From the NCBI GenBank assembly GCA_903916675.1, contig CAIWXQ010000043.1, positions 1 through 60,647 on the forward strand: a stretch of DNA of 60,647 bases, read 5' to 3'. The notes beneath the pieces are model-generated. The model had not been told where the DNA came from. It saw only the letters and a program-made list of their open reading frames with translations, and searched no databases. Source of the stretch: an uncultured bacterium. Its GTDB lineage: Bacteria > Verrucomicrobiota > Kiritimatiellia > RFP12 > CAIWXQ01. Positions 42,496 to 50,887 of the stretch are shown here, piece after piece. Numbering within the stretch: the first letter of the stretch is position 1; each line of letters starts with the position of its first letter. The position numbers and the translations under genes are program-made.

Positions 42496-42765
42496 ATGAA
42501 GCGGCTTCTTGCCAGCCTGGCGGTGCTTGTTTTTGCCGTCGGCATGCTCGTGTTGCCGGTCCTGCACCGGCAGCACTGCTCTCACCACGAAGCCGACTGC
42601 CCCGTCTGCCAGCTTGCCAACGCGCCGCTGGACGCCGCGAACCCGCTCGTCGCGCCGGGCCAGTTGCCGCTGCTTCCGGCACTGGCCGAGGTTTACTTTC
42701 TGGCCGCACCGGTTGTGCGTCTGTCGTGGGACGCTACGCAACCGCGCGCGCCGCCTCCTGCCTGA
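42496..42765 (+). CDS. Small membrane-anchored Cys/His protein
   Basis: An 89-aa protein from the ATG at 42496; the ATG at 42484 falls inside the predicted -10 box. An N-terminal hydrophobic helix (LLASLAVLVFAVGMLVLPVL) is followed at once by a metal-site-like cluster: His24, His27, Cys28, His30, His31, Cys35 and Cys38 (HRQHCSHHEADCPVCQ). The rest is Pro/Ala-rich. It is the first gene before a porin, a ZnuA-like and a ZnuB-like gene, so a role in metal sensing, delivery or storage at the envelope is plausible. I do not recognise a family with confidence; small DUF2946-type proteins are somewhat similar. Confidence 0.6.
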   Translation: MKRLLASLAVLVFAVGMLVLPVLHRQHCSHHEADCPVCQLANAPLDAANPLVAPGQLPLLPALAEVYFLAAPVVRLSWDATQPRAPPPA

Positions 42766-42840
42766 CGACTCCTTCATCCGTCAGGTTTTCGCGTCGGTTT
42801 CCCTCCGGCGTGGAGTTGTGCATTCAATCAGGAGGCATTT

Positions 42841-44247
42841 ATGAAGCGTTTTCGTTTGTGCGGCTGGCTGCCGCTGTTTCTGGCATTGGCTGCTACTGGC
42901 AGCCTGGCCGCCGAAGACCCCTCGATCACGAGTCTGCAGGAAGAGGTGCGCCTGTTGCGCGCCCGCCTCGATGTTCTGGAGCGGAAGCTGGCAGAGGCTT
43001 CGACCAATCTGCCGCTGGCATCGCCGACCGCGATGGCTCCCCCGGCTGCGCCGGCCGCACCACCTGCCACGCTGCCGTTGCTTGTGCCGGAGCTTTCATC
43101 CTCCGGCCTTTCGATCGGTCGCGCCGGCGGCGCCTACATGAACATGAGTTTCGACGTGCTGGCAAACGCTGGCTGGGCATCCACGCCGGATGTCAAGTCC
43201 ATCCAGCCCGGCGGGCATGATCCTTCGCAGCGGGGGGTTTCTCTGCGCAACGCCGAGATCGCGCTTGACGGTGCGGTGGATCCCTATTTCAAAGGTTTCG
43301 CCAACATCGTCATGTTTACGGAGCCTGACGAGAGCACAGGCATCGAGCTTGAGGAGGCCTATGTGCTGACGACCTCCCTGCCGGAGGATCTGCAGCTCAA
43401 GGCCGGGCGTTTTTTCGCCGAGTTCGGGCGCATGAACAGCCAGCATCCGCACACCTGGGCGTTTGCGGACATGCCGCTGGTGCTGAATCGCATGTTCGGC
43501 GAGGACGGTCTGCGGCAGAACGGCGCCCGCATCTCCTGGCTCGTTCCCACGCCCAACTATACCGAGGTCATGCTGGGCGTGTTTAACGGGCAGGGGTCGG
43601 ACGCGTTCAGCTTCCGCTACCCGGGCGAGCCTGACGCGCTCGGCATTCCGCGATTCTATGGCCGGGCCACCACGAACCGTGCGCTGAACGCGCTGGGCGA
43701 CCTGCTGTTCGTGCCGCGCCTGACGTCGTCGTTCGACCTCACCGAGGAGCAGACGCTGGTGCTCGGCGCCTCCGCGGCGATCGGTCCCAACGATACCAGC
43801 GACCACGCCCGCACGTTGATCTACGGCGCCGACGCCTTCTGGAAATGGAAGCCCGTGGACGCCGAAGGGGGCTGGCCGTTCGTCACCTGGCAGACCGAGG
43901 TTCTCGGCCGCAACTTCCAGACTGGCGCCGACCCGGTTGCGGCGCTACCCGCCGAAAACCTGCACGACTGGGGGTATTACTCGCAGGTGCAATGGGGGTT
44001 CGAGCCGCGCTGGGTCCTCGGGCTGCGCGGTGAGTATGTGGCGGGCGACCATAGCGCCAGCGCCGACGCCAACGAGGAGCGGCTGACCGAGCGCCGTGTT
44101 TCCACGGACATCACCTTCTTCCCCACCGAGTTCAGCAAGCTGCGTCTGCAGTACAACCACACCTGGCGGGAAAGTCTGCCGGACGAAAACGCCGTCTGGC
44201 TGCAACTGGAATTCATGCTCGGCTCGCACGCCGCGCACAAGTATTGA
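42841..44247 (+). CDS. Outer-membrane porin-like protein
   Basis: A 468-aa protein with a signal peptide (WLPLFLALAATGSLAAED), then a short coiled coil (SLQEEVRLLRARLDVLERKL), a Pro/Ala linker and a C-terminal beta-barrel-like part of about 380 residues rich in alternating aromatic and polar residues. Features are SIGRAGGAYMNMSFDVLANAG, AGRFFAEFGRMNSQHPH, and WGYYSQVQWGFEPRWVLGLRGEYV near the end. A coiled coil before a barrel recalls OprP/OprO-type or zinc-linked porins. AGGAGG precedes the ATG. It sits 16 bp upstream of the ZnuA-like gene, so it probably admits the metal across the outer membrane. Confidence 0.75.
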   Translation: MKRFRLCGWLPLFLALAATGSLAAEDPSITSLQEEVRLLRARLDVLERKLAEASTNLPLASPTAMAPPAAPAAPPATLPLLVPELSSSGLSIGRAGGAYMNMSFDVLANAGWASTPDVKSIQPGGHDPSQRGVSLRNAEIALDGAVDPYFKGFANIVMFTEPDESTGIELEEAYVLTTSLPEDLQLKAGRFFAEFGRMNSQHPHTWAFADMPLVLNRMFGEDGLRQNGARISWLVPTPNYTEVMLGVFNGQGSDAFSFRYPGEPDALGIPRFYGRATTNRALNALGDLLFVPRLTSSFDLTEEQTLVLGASAAIGPNDTSDHARTLIYGADAFWKWKPVDAEGGWPFVTWQTEVLGRNFQTGADPVAALPAENLHDWGYYSQVQWGFEPRWVLGLRGEYVAGDHSASADANEERLTERRVSTDITFFPTEFSKLRLQYNHTWRESLPDENAVWLQLEFMLGSHAAHKY

Positions 44248-44263
44248 TCGAAAGGAGTTTGCC

Positions 44264-45202
44264 ATGAACCGACTGATTCTGCTGATCCCATCATTGGCCG
44301 TTGCCACGCTTTCGTCGCTTGCGGCGGATCCGCTGCGGGTTGTCGCCACCACGCCTGAATTCGGCGCCATTGCCGCGGAGGTCGGCGGCGACCTTGTGCA
44401 GGTGGTTTCACTGGCCAAGCCCACCGAGGACGCGCACTTCGTGGACGCCAAGCCGAGCCACGCCGTGAAACTGGCACGCGCCGACATGTTGGTCGAGGGC
44501 GGTGCCGAGCTGGAGGCTGGCTGGCTGCCGCCGTTGCTCGACAATTCACGCAACGTGAAGCTGGCTGCCGGCCAGCCCGGGCACGTCGCCTGCGCCGAAG
44601 GGCTGGCGCTGCTCGAGGTGCCGGCTGCGCTGGACCGTTCCAAGGGCGACCTGCACGCCCTGGGCAATCCGCACTATATGACAGACCCGCTCAACGCCCG
44701 TTTCGCCGCGGCGCGCATCGGCGAGGCGTTCTGCACGGTGGATGCGGCGCACGCCGACACGTATCGCGCCCGTCTGGCAGCATTTGGTAAACGGCTTGAC
44801 GAACGGATGGCTGTCTGGCAGCGCCAGCTGGCGCCATTCCAGGGGCGACGTGTGGCCGCCTTCCATAATTCCTGGCCGTACTTCGCGCGCCGGTTCGGGT
44901 TGAAGATCGATCTCTTTCTCGAGCCCAAGCCCGGGATTCCGCCGACGCCGGCCCATCTGGCCGATGTGATTACCACCATGAAGGCGGAGAAGGTCGGTGT
45001 CATCCTGCTGGAGCCGTACCAGAACCGCCGCACCGCCGAGACGGTGGCTGAGAAGACGGGCGCGGCCATTGTCGCGGTCACGCAGTTCCCCGGCGGGATC
45101 AAGGGGACGGAGGCGGGCTACGTCGAGATGATGGACGCCAATGTGGCCGCGCTCGCCCAGGCGCTGCAGGGTGGCGAGGTCGGGAAAGGCGGTCGGCCAT
45201 GA
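44264..45202 (+). CDS. Metal ABC transporter substrate-binding protein
   Basis: A ZnuA/TroA-like (cluster A-I) periplasmic metal-binding protein, 312 aa. Signal peptide at 1-20. Likely ligands: His in TEDAHFVDAKPSHA, His in GDLHALGNPHYMTDPLNA (the family's HxxGNPHYxxDP motif), His in AAFHNSWPYFARRFGL, and Glu in LLEPYQNRRTAE. There is no His-rich loop. The metal, Zn or Mn, cannot be told from the sequence. AAAGGAG lies 6 nt before the ATG. Its stop overlaps the permease start (ATGA). Confidence 0.9.
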   Translation: MNRLILLIPSLAVATLSSLAADPLRVVATTPEFGAIAAEVGGDLVQVVSLAKPTEDAHFVDAKPSHAVKLARADMLVEGGAELEAGWLPPLLDNSRNVKLAAGQPGHVACAEGLALLEVPAALDRSKGDLHALGNPHYMTDPLNARFAAARIGEAFCTVDAAHADTYRARLAAFGKRLDERMAVWQRQLAPFQGRRVAAFHNSWPYFARRFGLKIDLFLEPKPGIPPTPAHLADVITTMKAEKVGVILLEPYQNRRTAETVAEKTGAAIVAVTQFPGGIKGTEAGYVEMMDANVAALAQALQGGEVGKGGRP

Positions 45203-46026
45203 GCGAAGCGTTCGAAATCATGCGCTGGCCGTTTATGGCCTGCCTGCTGTTGCCAGGTCTGCTGGTCTATTTCGGGCTGCACATCGTCCGGCGCGAGATT
45301 ATCTTCGTGGATCTTGCACTGGCCCAGGTGGCCGCCTTCGGCATCTGTCTGGCCATCTTGCTCGGGCACGACGCCCACGACTGGCAGACAACCGCTTGGT
45401 CGGCAGGCTTCACCCTGGTCGGCGCGGCGCTATTGACGTTGACGCGCCCCAGCGGCAAGCGCGTGCCGCAGGAGGCGCTGATCGGCATCGTCTACGTGGT
45501 GGCCGCCGCAGCTGGGCTGCTGCTGCTGAGCCGCACACCCGAGGGAAACGAGGAACTGCGCAAGACGCTGGTGGGCGAGGTGCTCCTCGTCCGCCCGGCC
45601 GAAGTACTGCGCACGTTTGGGTTGTTTGCGGTCGTTGGCGTGCTGATGGCCGTCTTCCGGCGGCCGTTCCACCGGCTGACCTTCGATCCACAGGGGACGC
45701 GTGCATCCGGCATGCGGCTCTGGCTCTGGGATTTCTTTTTCTACGTGCTGTTCGGCGTGGCGGTGACCAGCTTCCTGCGCATGGGTGGCGTGCTGCTGGT
45801 CTTCTCGTACCTGATCATCCCGGCCGTCTGTGCCCGGTTGGTGGTCACATCGCTGACTGCGCAGCTTTTGATCGGCTGGGTGATCGCCACGCTGGCCGGC
45901 ATTGGCGGCCTGTACGGATCCTACCAGCTCGACCTGCCAACCGGCGCGGCCATCGTCTGCACGCTGGGAGTGGCGTTGCTCCTGACCGGCTTCTGGCGCG
46001 CGGTTGCCACGCGACGAGAGGGGTAG
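45199..46026 (+). CDS. Metal ABC transporter permease (ZnuB-like)
   Basis: Membrane subunit of a zinc/manganese-type ABC importer (ABC-3 family), 275 aa, with about eight helices. Typical segments are LVYFGLHIVRREIIFVDLALAQ near the N-terminus, the coupling region GTRASGMRLWLWDFFFYVLFG, and LLVFSYLIIPAVCARLV. It overlaps the ZnuA-like gene by 4 bp. The ATPase (ZnuC) that must power it is not encoded here: the downstream gene is the convergent tsaE. The ATPase must be elsewhere or shared. Confidence 0.9.
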   Translation: MSEAFEIMRWPFMACLLLPGLLVYFGLHIVRREIIFVDLALAQVAAFGICLAILLGHDAHDWQTTAWSAGFTLVGAALLTLTRPSGKRVPQEALIGIVYVVAAAAGLLLLSRTPEGNEELRKTLVGEVLLVRPAEVLRTFGLFAVVGVLMAVFRRPFHRLTFDPQGTRASGMRLWLWDFFFYVLFGVAVTSFLRMGGVLLVFSYLIIPAVCARLVVTSLTAQLLIGWVIATLAGIGGLYGSYQLDLPTGAAIVCTLGVALLLTGFWRAVATRREG

Positions 46027-46037
46027 GGGCCATCGCC

Positions 46038-46490
46038 CTACATCTTCCGCACCTCGATGATCCGCGTGCGGGCGTCGGGGGCGAGGCGGATGTTCACCCG
46101 GATTGCGTCGGCCGGCAGGAGGTCGCCGGCGCGTTCCGGCCATTCAATGGCCACCAGCGCCCGGCGCTCCAGATACTCGCTGAAGCCGATGGACAGCAGG
46201 TCGTCCGGCGAATGGAGCCGGTAGAGGTCCATGTGCACCAGCGGCAGGCCGGTGCCGGCGTATTCGCCGACCAGCGTGAAGGTGGGGCTGGTGATCGGCC
46301 GTTCGATCCCGAGCGCGCGGGCTAGTCCCTGCACGAACGTGGTCTTGCCTGCGCCGAGTTCGCCCTGCAGCGCCACCACGCCGCCGTCCGGCAGTTGTGC
46401 AACCAGTTGCGCGGCCACGCGCCAGGTGGCCGGGACGCTGCGGCAGCGGAATGTGGAGCAGGTGGATGGCATGGGGCGAACGAAACGCAA
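46038..46490 (-). CDS. tsaE: tRNA t6A ATPase TsaE
   Basis: P-loop ATPase needed with TsaB, TsaC and TsaD for the t6A37 modification of ANN-decoding tRNAs. The 150-aa protein has Walker A LQGELGAGKTTFVQGLA, TSPTFTLVGEY, and HMDLYRL with the conserved Asp, then VAIEWPER with the Walker-B-like Glu. Start at 46490, or at the in-frame ATG at 46472. It starts directly after the stop of the NifU-like gene. Convergent with the ZnuB-like gene, 11 bp between stops. Confidence 0.92.
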   Translation of the reverse strand: MRFVRPMPSTCSTFRCRSVPATWRVAAQLVAQLPDGGVVALQGELGAGKTTFVQGLARALGIERPITSPTFTLVGEYAGTGLPLVHMDLYRLHSPDDLLSIGFSEYLERRALVAIEWPERAGDLLPADAIRVNIRLAPDARTRIIEVRKM

Positions 46491-46712
46491 TCAGGCGACG
46501 CGTTCCACCACGATGGCAGGATCCACGGTCTCACGCAGGATGCGCTCGATCCCCTGTTTGATCGTCATGGTGGCATGCGGACAGCCGCCGCAGGCACCCT
46601 TGAGGCGTAGCGTGACCTGCGTGCCTTCGATGCCGACGACATCCATGTCGCCGCCGTCAGCCTGCAGCATTTTGCGGAGTTCTTCCAGCTTGGCGCGGAT
46701 CTTCTCGTCCAT
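46491..46712 (-). CDS. NifU C-terminal domain Fe-S carrier
   Basis: A 73-aa protein consisting only of the NifU C-terminal (Nfu) domain. LRKMLQADGGDMDVVGIEG and the cluster-binding CxxC in KGACGGCPHATMTIKQGIERIL are diagnostic. It carries a 4Fe-4S cluster to target proteins, probably as a dimer. It directly abuts tsaE and is likely cotranscribed. An 82-bp gap separates it from the hemolysin III gene, which lies downstream of neither promoter-like sequence I can see. Confidence 0.92.
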   Translation of the reverse strand: MDEKIRAKLEELRKMLQADGGDMDVVGIEGTQVTLRLKGACGGCPHATMTIKQGIERILRETVDPAIVVERVA

Positions 46713-46794
46713 TTCAGGTCCTTCCGGTTCGTTGCCACCCCTCTATGTTGCCCGAGTGGAAGCGGGGGAACAAGGCTGTTTTGTTGACTTCAGA

Positions 46795-47508
46795 TTACCT
46801 GAGCACTACGCAGAACAGCACGCCGAGGAAATGCAGCACACTGCCGCCGAGCACGAACAGGTGCCAGACCGCGTGCATAAACGGGATGTGGCGGGCGATG
46901 TAGAAGGCGATGCCGATCGTATAGCAGAGACCGCCGGCCACGATCCACATCAAGCCGTATCCGCCGATGCTTCGCCACAGCGGATAGACCGCGATGAGGA
47001 CGATCCAGCCCATTAGCAGGTATGTCATTGTTGAGAGAATCCGCCAGCGGTGGATGTAGCGCGCCTGAAACACGACGCCCGCCACGGCCAGCCCCCAGAC
47101 GACGCCGAACAGGGTCCACCCCCAGGCACCGGCCGTGCGCAGCGGCCCGAGCGTGTAGGGCGTGTATGTTCCTGCGATCAGCAGGTAGATCGACGAGTGA
47201 TCCAGCACGTTCCACAACCGCTTGGCGCGCGGATGACGGATGCTGTGGTACAGCGTGGAGGAGAGATACAGCAGGCAGAGCGTGGTGCCGTAGATGCTGG
47301 TGCTGACGATGGCCCACGTATTATGCCGCGATGCGGCCAGCACGACGGCCACGCTGAGGCAGGTCACGCTCACGGCCAGGCCGATGCCGTGCGTGATGGC
47401 ATTCGCCAGTTCCTCCGCGGGCGTCTGCTCGCGTGCGGTCCTGTGCGGCACCTGGTTATGGATGTCCATTGCCTTTCCATATTGCCCTGTCCGGTCGCGC
47501 AAGTCCAT
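46795..47508 (-). CDS. Hemolysin III family membrane protein
   Basis: An integral membrane protein of 237 aa (from 47508) with seven hydrophobic segments, in the HlyIII/YqfA (PAQR-related) family. Motifs: EELANAITHGIGLAVS at the N-terminus, SSTLYHSIRHPRAKRLWNVLDHSSIYLLIAGTYTP with the conserved Ser, His and Asp, and the C-terminal HIPFMHAVWHLFVLGGSVLHF with the His cluster, which together form the zinc site of the superfamily. The name reflects the first member; most are not toxins. Alternative start at 47469. Divergent from the NamZ-like gene, with 25 bp between starts. Confidence 0.9.
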   Translation of the reverse strand: MDLRDRTGQYGKAMDIHNQVPHRTAREQTPAEELANAITHGIGLAVSVTCLSVAVVLAASRHNTWAIVSTSIYGTTLCLLYLSSTLYHSIRHPRAKRLWNVLDHSSIYLLIAGTYTPYTLGPLRTAGAWGWTLFGVVWGLAVAGVVFQARYIHRWRILSTMTYLLMGWIVLIAVYPLWRSIGGYGLMWIVAGGLCYTIGIAFYIARHIPFMHAVWHLFVLGGSVLHFLGVLFCVVLR

Positions 47509-47533
47509 AATCTGCTCACGCAAGGGGTTTCTT

Positions 47534-48709
47534 ATGGTGAAGGGGCAGCCGCAGGAAAAGTTTTCGACGGGCATCGACACGCTGTTGGAGCGGCATCGGT
47601 CCTGGCTGGCCGGCCGGCGGGTGGCCTTGCTGAGTCATCAGGCTGCGCTGGACCGCGATGGAGCGACTTCCGCGCAGCGGCTGCATCGCGAACTGGGGTC
47701 GAGACTGGTCGCGCTCTTCGGTCCGGAGCATGGTTTCTACGGTCAGGCCGGCGCAGGCGTGCCCACGTACACGCGGCGGCATCCGGACTGGGGGATCCCG
47801 ATCCATTCGCTCTACGGCGCCTGTCGCAAGCCCACGCCACAGATGTTGCGTGGGGTGGAGGTTCTGGTCTGCGATCTGCAGGATCTCGGCGCACGCTGCT
47901 ACACCTACTTGGCCACGCTGCGCAACGTGCTGGAGGCAGCGGCGGAGAACGGCGTGCGCGTGATCGTGGCAGACCGCCCGATCCCGCTGCCGTGCATCGT
48001 GGACGGACCTGTGCTGAAGCCGGCTTTTGCGTCGTTTGTCGGCCCGGCGCAGCTTCCGATGGCTACGGGCCTGACGCCCGCAGAATCCGCGCGCTGGCTG
48101 GCGCAGACGCTGTTGATTGCGGTCGATCTGCAAATCGCGCCGCTGCGCGGCTGGACGCGCGCAGCGCGGCGCGGACCGGACTGGCCGGAGTTTCTGCCGC
48201 CGTCTCCCGGCATCCGCACATGGGAATCCGGCATGACCTACCTGGCAACGGTTTTTTCCGAGGCGCTGCCGGGGATCGACTGCGGCCGCGGTACAAATCT
48301 CGCCTTCCGCACGGTGGGAGCGCCGTGGCTGCGCGCGGAACCGTTTTGCGAGCGAATGAACGCCCGCAGCCTGCCCGGTGTGTGCTTCTACCCGCATTGC
48401 TACGTGGCAGGTGTGGCGCCGTATGCCGGTCGCGAACTCGACGGTGTGCGCATAGCCGTAACAGGTCCGGACCGGTTCCAGCCGGTGACAACATCGGTAT
48501 TTCTTTTGCACGAGCTGGCGAGAAGTTACGGTACGGCGCGCGTCTGGCGGCACAAGGGTGTGCGGCCGCAGTGGTTTGACCAGCTCTACGGCACGTCCGC
48601 GGTGCGCGAGGCGCTTGGCAAGGGGGCCAAGCCGGCGACGATTGTGGCGTCTTGGCAAGAGCAGCAGAGACCATACGTGGCAACACGCCGGCAGGCTCTG
48701 ATTTATTGA
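47534..48709 (+). CDS. DUF1343 exo-N-acetylmuramidase (NamZ-like)
   Basis: A 391-aa protein of the DUF1343 (YbbC/NamZ) family, whose characterised member removes terminal N-acetylmuramic acid from cell-wall fragments. Family motifs: GRRVALLSHQAALDRDG, LFGPEHGFYG, PIHSLYGACRKPTPQML, VLVCDLQDLGARCYTYLATLRNVLEAAAENG (shown in part), and DRPIPLP. No signal peptide is obvious, unlike many family members, so it may act in the cytoplasm. AAGGGG lies 6 nt before the ATG at 47534. Its role is likely peptidoglycan recycling. Confidence 0.88.
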   Translation: MVKGQPQEKFSTGIDTLLERHRSWLAGRRVALLSHQAALDRDGATSAQRLHRELGSRLVALFGPEHGFYGQAGAGVPTYTRRHPDWGIPIHSLYGACRKPTPQMLRGVEVLVCDLQDLGARCYTYLATLRNVLEAAAENGVRVIVADRPIPLPCIVDGPVLKPAFASFVGPAQLPMATGLTPAESARWLAQTLLIAVDLQIAPLRGWTRAARRGPDWPEFLPPSPGIRTWESGMTYLATVFSEALPGIDCGRGTNLAFRTVGAPWLRAEPFCERMNARSLPGVCFYPHCYVAGVAPYAGRELDGVRIAVTGPDRFQPVTTSVFLLHELARSYGTARVWRHKGVRPQWFDQLYGTSAVREALGKGAKPATIVASWQEQQRPYVATRRQALIY

Positions 48710-48803
48710 GTCCCGTGTTGCCGGCAGGGTGGATGCGTCCATGACGGCAAATTCCCTCCGCCGCGTGTTTTTGTTATTGTCTCCTCCAATCGGGAGGGCA
48801 TCG

Positions 48804-49724
48804 ATGCGTACGAACGGCTTGTCTTTGTCAGCTCTGGCAGTCATGGGGTGTCTGGTTGCGGCAGCGATGCCTGCGGGCGCAAAGGAGTCCTCCAACGCCG
48901 CGCCGGTCGCTGCCGGCAGCTATACGGTTGCCGGTCCGGAGAAGAAGAATGGGACGGAGATTTACACGATCAACAGCGGTTACCAGAAGGGTCCGTGCAA
49001 CCTGTTCGTGCTGCTGCCGGACAACTATGACAAGAGCAAGCGCTACAAGGTGCTCTACGTGCTCCCCTGCTTCACGGGTGGCAGCCCCGGTCTGGACGAG
49101 GTCAGGAAGCTGAATCTGGCCAACAAGCACAACTTCATCGGCGTGTATCCCGGGTACAGCGCATACCCCTCGCCAAATGGTCCCTGGTATGGCGACCATC
49201 CGACAGATCCTCTCATTCGCTGCGACAGTTACCTGGTGGAAGTCATCGTTCCGTTTGTGGACAAGACCTATCCGACGATTGCCAAGCCGGAGGGGCGCAT
49301 CGTCATTGGATTCAGCAAGTCCGGGGTGGGGGCCCTGCAGGTCTTCCTGCGGCACATCGACGTTTTTGGGCGGATGGGGGCCTGGGATGCGCCGCTGCTG
49401 GGCGGCAGCGAGCATCCAGAGTATTATGGCCCGAGGGAGAACTTCGACAAGGAATTCTCGGCCGCCAACCTGCTGACCAGGCGGCTGGACCTGCTCAAGG
49501 GGAAGCCTGCCCGCATGGCCATTGCCGGGCCGGGGCCCAAGGGCAGCATGACGGGGTCTTCCGGGGCGCACGAACTGTTGGACAAGCTCGGGATCGCCCA
49601 CTATTCAAACTTGTCGCTCGGCGGCACGCACGCATGGAACAGCGGCTGGCTCGGTCCCTTGGTGGATGTCCTGATGGCGGATGACATGACAAAGGCACCT
49701 GCGGGCGGCGCGGCCCAGAAGTAG
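48804..49724 (+). CDS. Exported esterase-like alpha/beta hydrolase
   Basis: A 306-aa secreted protein from the ATG at 48804 (GGGAGGG lies 5 nt upstream; an in-frame ATG at 48729 would break the signal peptide). The signal peptide ends near AAAMPAGAKE. Alpha/beta-hydrolase features are LFVLLPDNYDKSKRYKVLYVLPC, the nucleophile elbow GFSKSGVGALQ, and a late His in LGGTHAWNSGW. This resembles the esterase D/feruloyl-esterase (PF00756) type; the substrate may be an acylated sugar. The oxidoreductase gene follows after 5 bp. Confidence 0.75.
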   Translation: MRTNGLSLSALAVMGCLVAAAMPAGAKESSNAAPVAAGSYTVAGPEKKNGTEIYTINSGYQKGPCNLFVLLPDNYDKSKRYKVLYVLPCFTGGSPGLDEVRKLNLANKHNFIGVYPGYSAYPSPNGPWYGDHPTDPLIRCDSYLVEVIVPFVDKTYPTIAKPEGRIVIGFSKSGVGALQVFLRHIDVFGRMGAWDAPLLGGSEHPEYYGPRENFDKEFSAANLLTRRLDLLKGKPARMAIAGPGPKGSMTGSSGAHELLDKLGIAHYSNLSLGGTHAWNSGWLGPLVDVLMADDMTKAPAGGAAQK

Positions 49725-49729
49725 ACACC

Positions 49730-50887
49730 ATGCGCATCGGAATCATTGGCGCGGGACATGCGGGGATCGAGGCGGCCATGGCTGCGCGGAACGCAGGCGC
49801 CGAGGTGGCGCTTTTTTCTGCGGAGCCGGTGCTGCCGTATTTTCGACCGCGGCTGGTGGGCGTGGCGATGGGCATTACGGCGCCGGAGGCGATTGCCTTT
49901 CACCCGGCCGCCTGGTATCAGGATCGCGGCATCGATCTGCACATGGGCGCACCGGTCACCGCGCTGGATGTCGCGGCGCGAACGGTCATCGCTAACGGCG
50001 GCACAGAACGGTTCGACGCAATGGTGCTCGCCTGCGGCGCAACGCCGCGGATGGCGCCGGTCTGCTGCACGACGCCCGGTTCGCCGATCTTTACGCTCTG
50101 GTCCATGGCGGATGCGTTGCAAATCCGCCAGCGGGTGCGGCCAGGCGCGCGGCTGGTCATGATTGGTGGGTCGAGCCTCGGCGTGGAGAGCGCGCTGACA
50201 GCCTGCGGACAGCAAGTGCAAGTGACGATCGTCGAAGGTCTCCCACGTCTTTTCCCGCAGTTGCTTGGCTCGGGGGCTGCTGTATTTCTGCGGCAACAGC
50301 TCGAGTCGCGCGCGATCGTCGTTCGAACCGGCCACGCAGTGGCTTCGCTGGCGCCGCACGGCGACGGGGTTCGTGTCGAACTGGCCGGCGGCGCCATCTG
50401 CGAGGCGGAACTGGCGATGATCTGCATCGGCGCGCGATCGAACCTGGAGCTGGCGCAGCAGGCCGGGCTGGCAACGGCGCAAGGGGTCTGCACAGACGAT
50501 TGCCTGCAGGCGGCGGAAGGGGTCTTTGTGGCAGGTGACGTCTGTCAGGCCGCGGGCCGGCTGCCGCGCGGCGCGGTGCGCGAGGCAATGGCGCAGGGAC
50601 GGATGGCTGGTGCGAACGCGGTGGCTTTTGCGACCGGCGGACAGCTGCAGGCGTTTGTGCCAATGCAGTCGCCCATGACTTTGCGCGCCGCTGGCGTAGA
50701 GATTGTTGCCATCGGGCAGGCTTCCGGTCTGGTGGAGGAGCGCCTGCCGGATGGTGCGGCTGGCACCTATCGCGCCGTCACGCGCCACACGGATGGCTCC
50801 CTGGCCGGCGTACAGATGATCGGCACGCGCGAAGGATTTGACGAACTGGCGGCTCAAATAGGGGGCTTGCGTGTCTGCCGCACCTGA
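49730..50887 (+). CDS. FAD-dependent NAD(P) oxidoreductase
   Basis: A 385-aa flavoprotein of the pyridine nucleotide-disulfide oxidoreductase class, most like rubredoxin or nitrite-reductase-type NADH reductases. The FAD Rossmann motif is GIIGAGHAGIEAA at the N-terminus. AMVLACGATPR follows, then the NAD(P) motif MIGGSSLGVESALTAC (GGSSLG, normally GxGxxG/A), and the second FAD contact VCTDDCLQAAEGVFVAGDVCQ. No redox-active CxxC is visible. The end overlaps the GTG start of the ABC exporter by 17 bp, so the two products probably act together or are at least coupled. Confidence 0.85.
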   Translation: MRIGIIGAGHAGIEAAMAARNAGAEVALFSAEPVLPYFRPRLVGVAMGITAPEAIAFHPAAWYQDRGIDLHMGAPVTALDVAARTVIANGGTERFDAMVLACGATPRMAPVCCTTPGSPIFTLWSMADALQIRQRVRPGARLVMIGGSSLGVESALTACGQQVQVTIVEGLPRLFPQLLGSGAAVFLRQQLESRAIVVRTGHAVASLAPHGDGVRVELAGGAICEAELAMICIGARSNLELAQQAGLATAQGVCTDDCLQAAEGVFVAGDVCQAAGRLPRGAVREAMAQGRMAGANAVAFATGGQLQAFVPMQSPMTLRAAGVEIVAIGQASGLVEERLPDGAAGTYRAVTRHTDGSLAGVQMIGTREGFDELAAQIGGLRVCRT

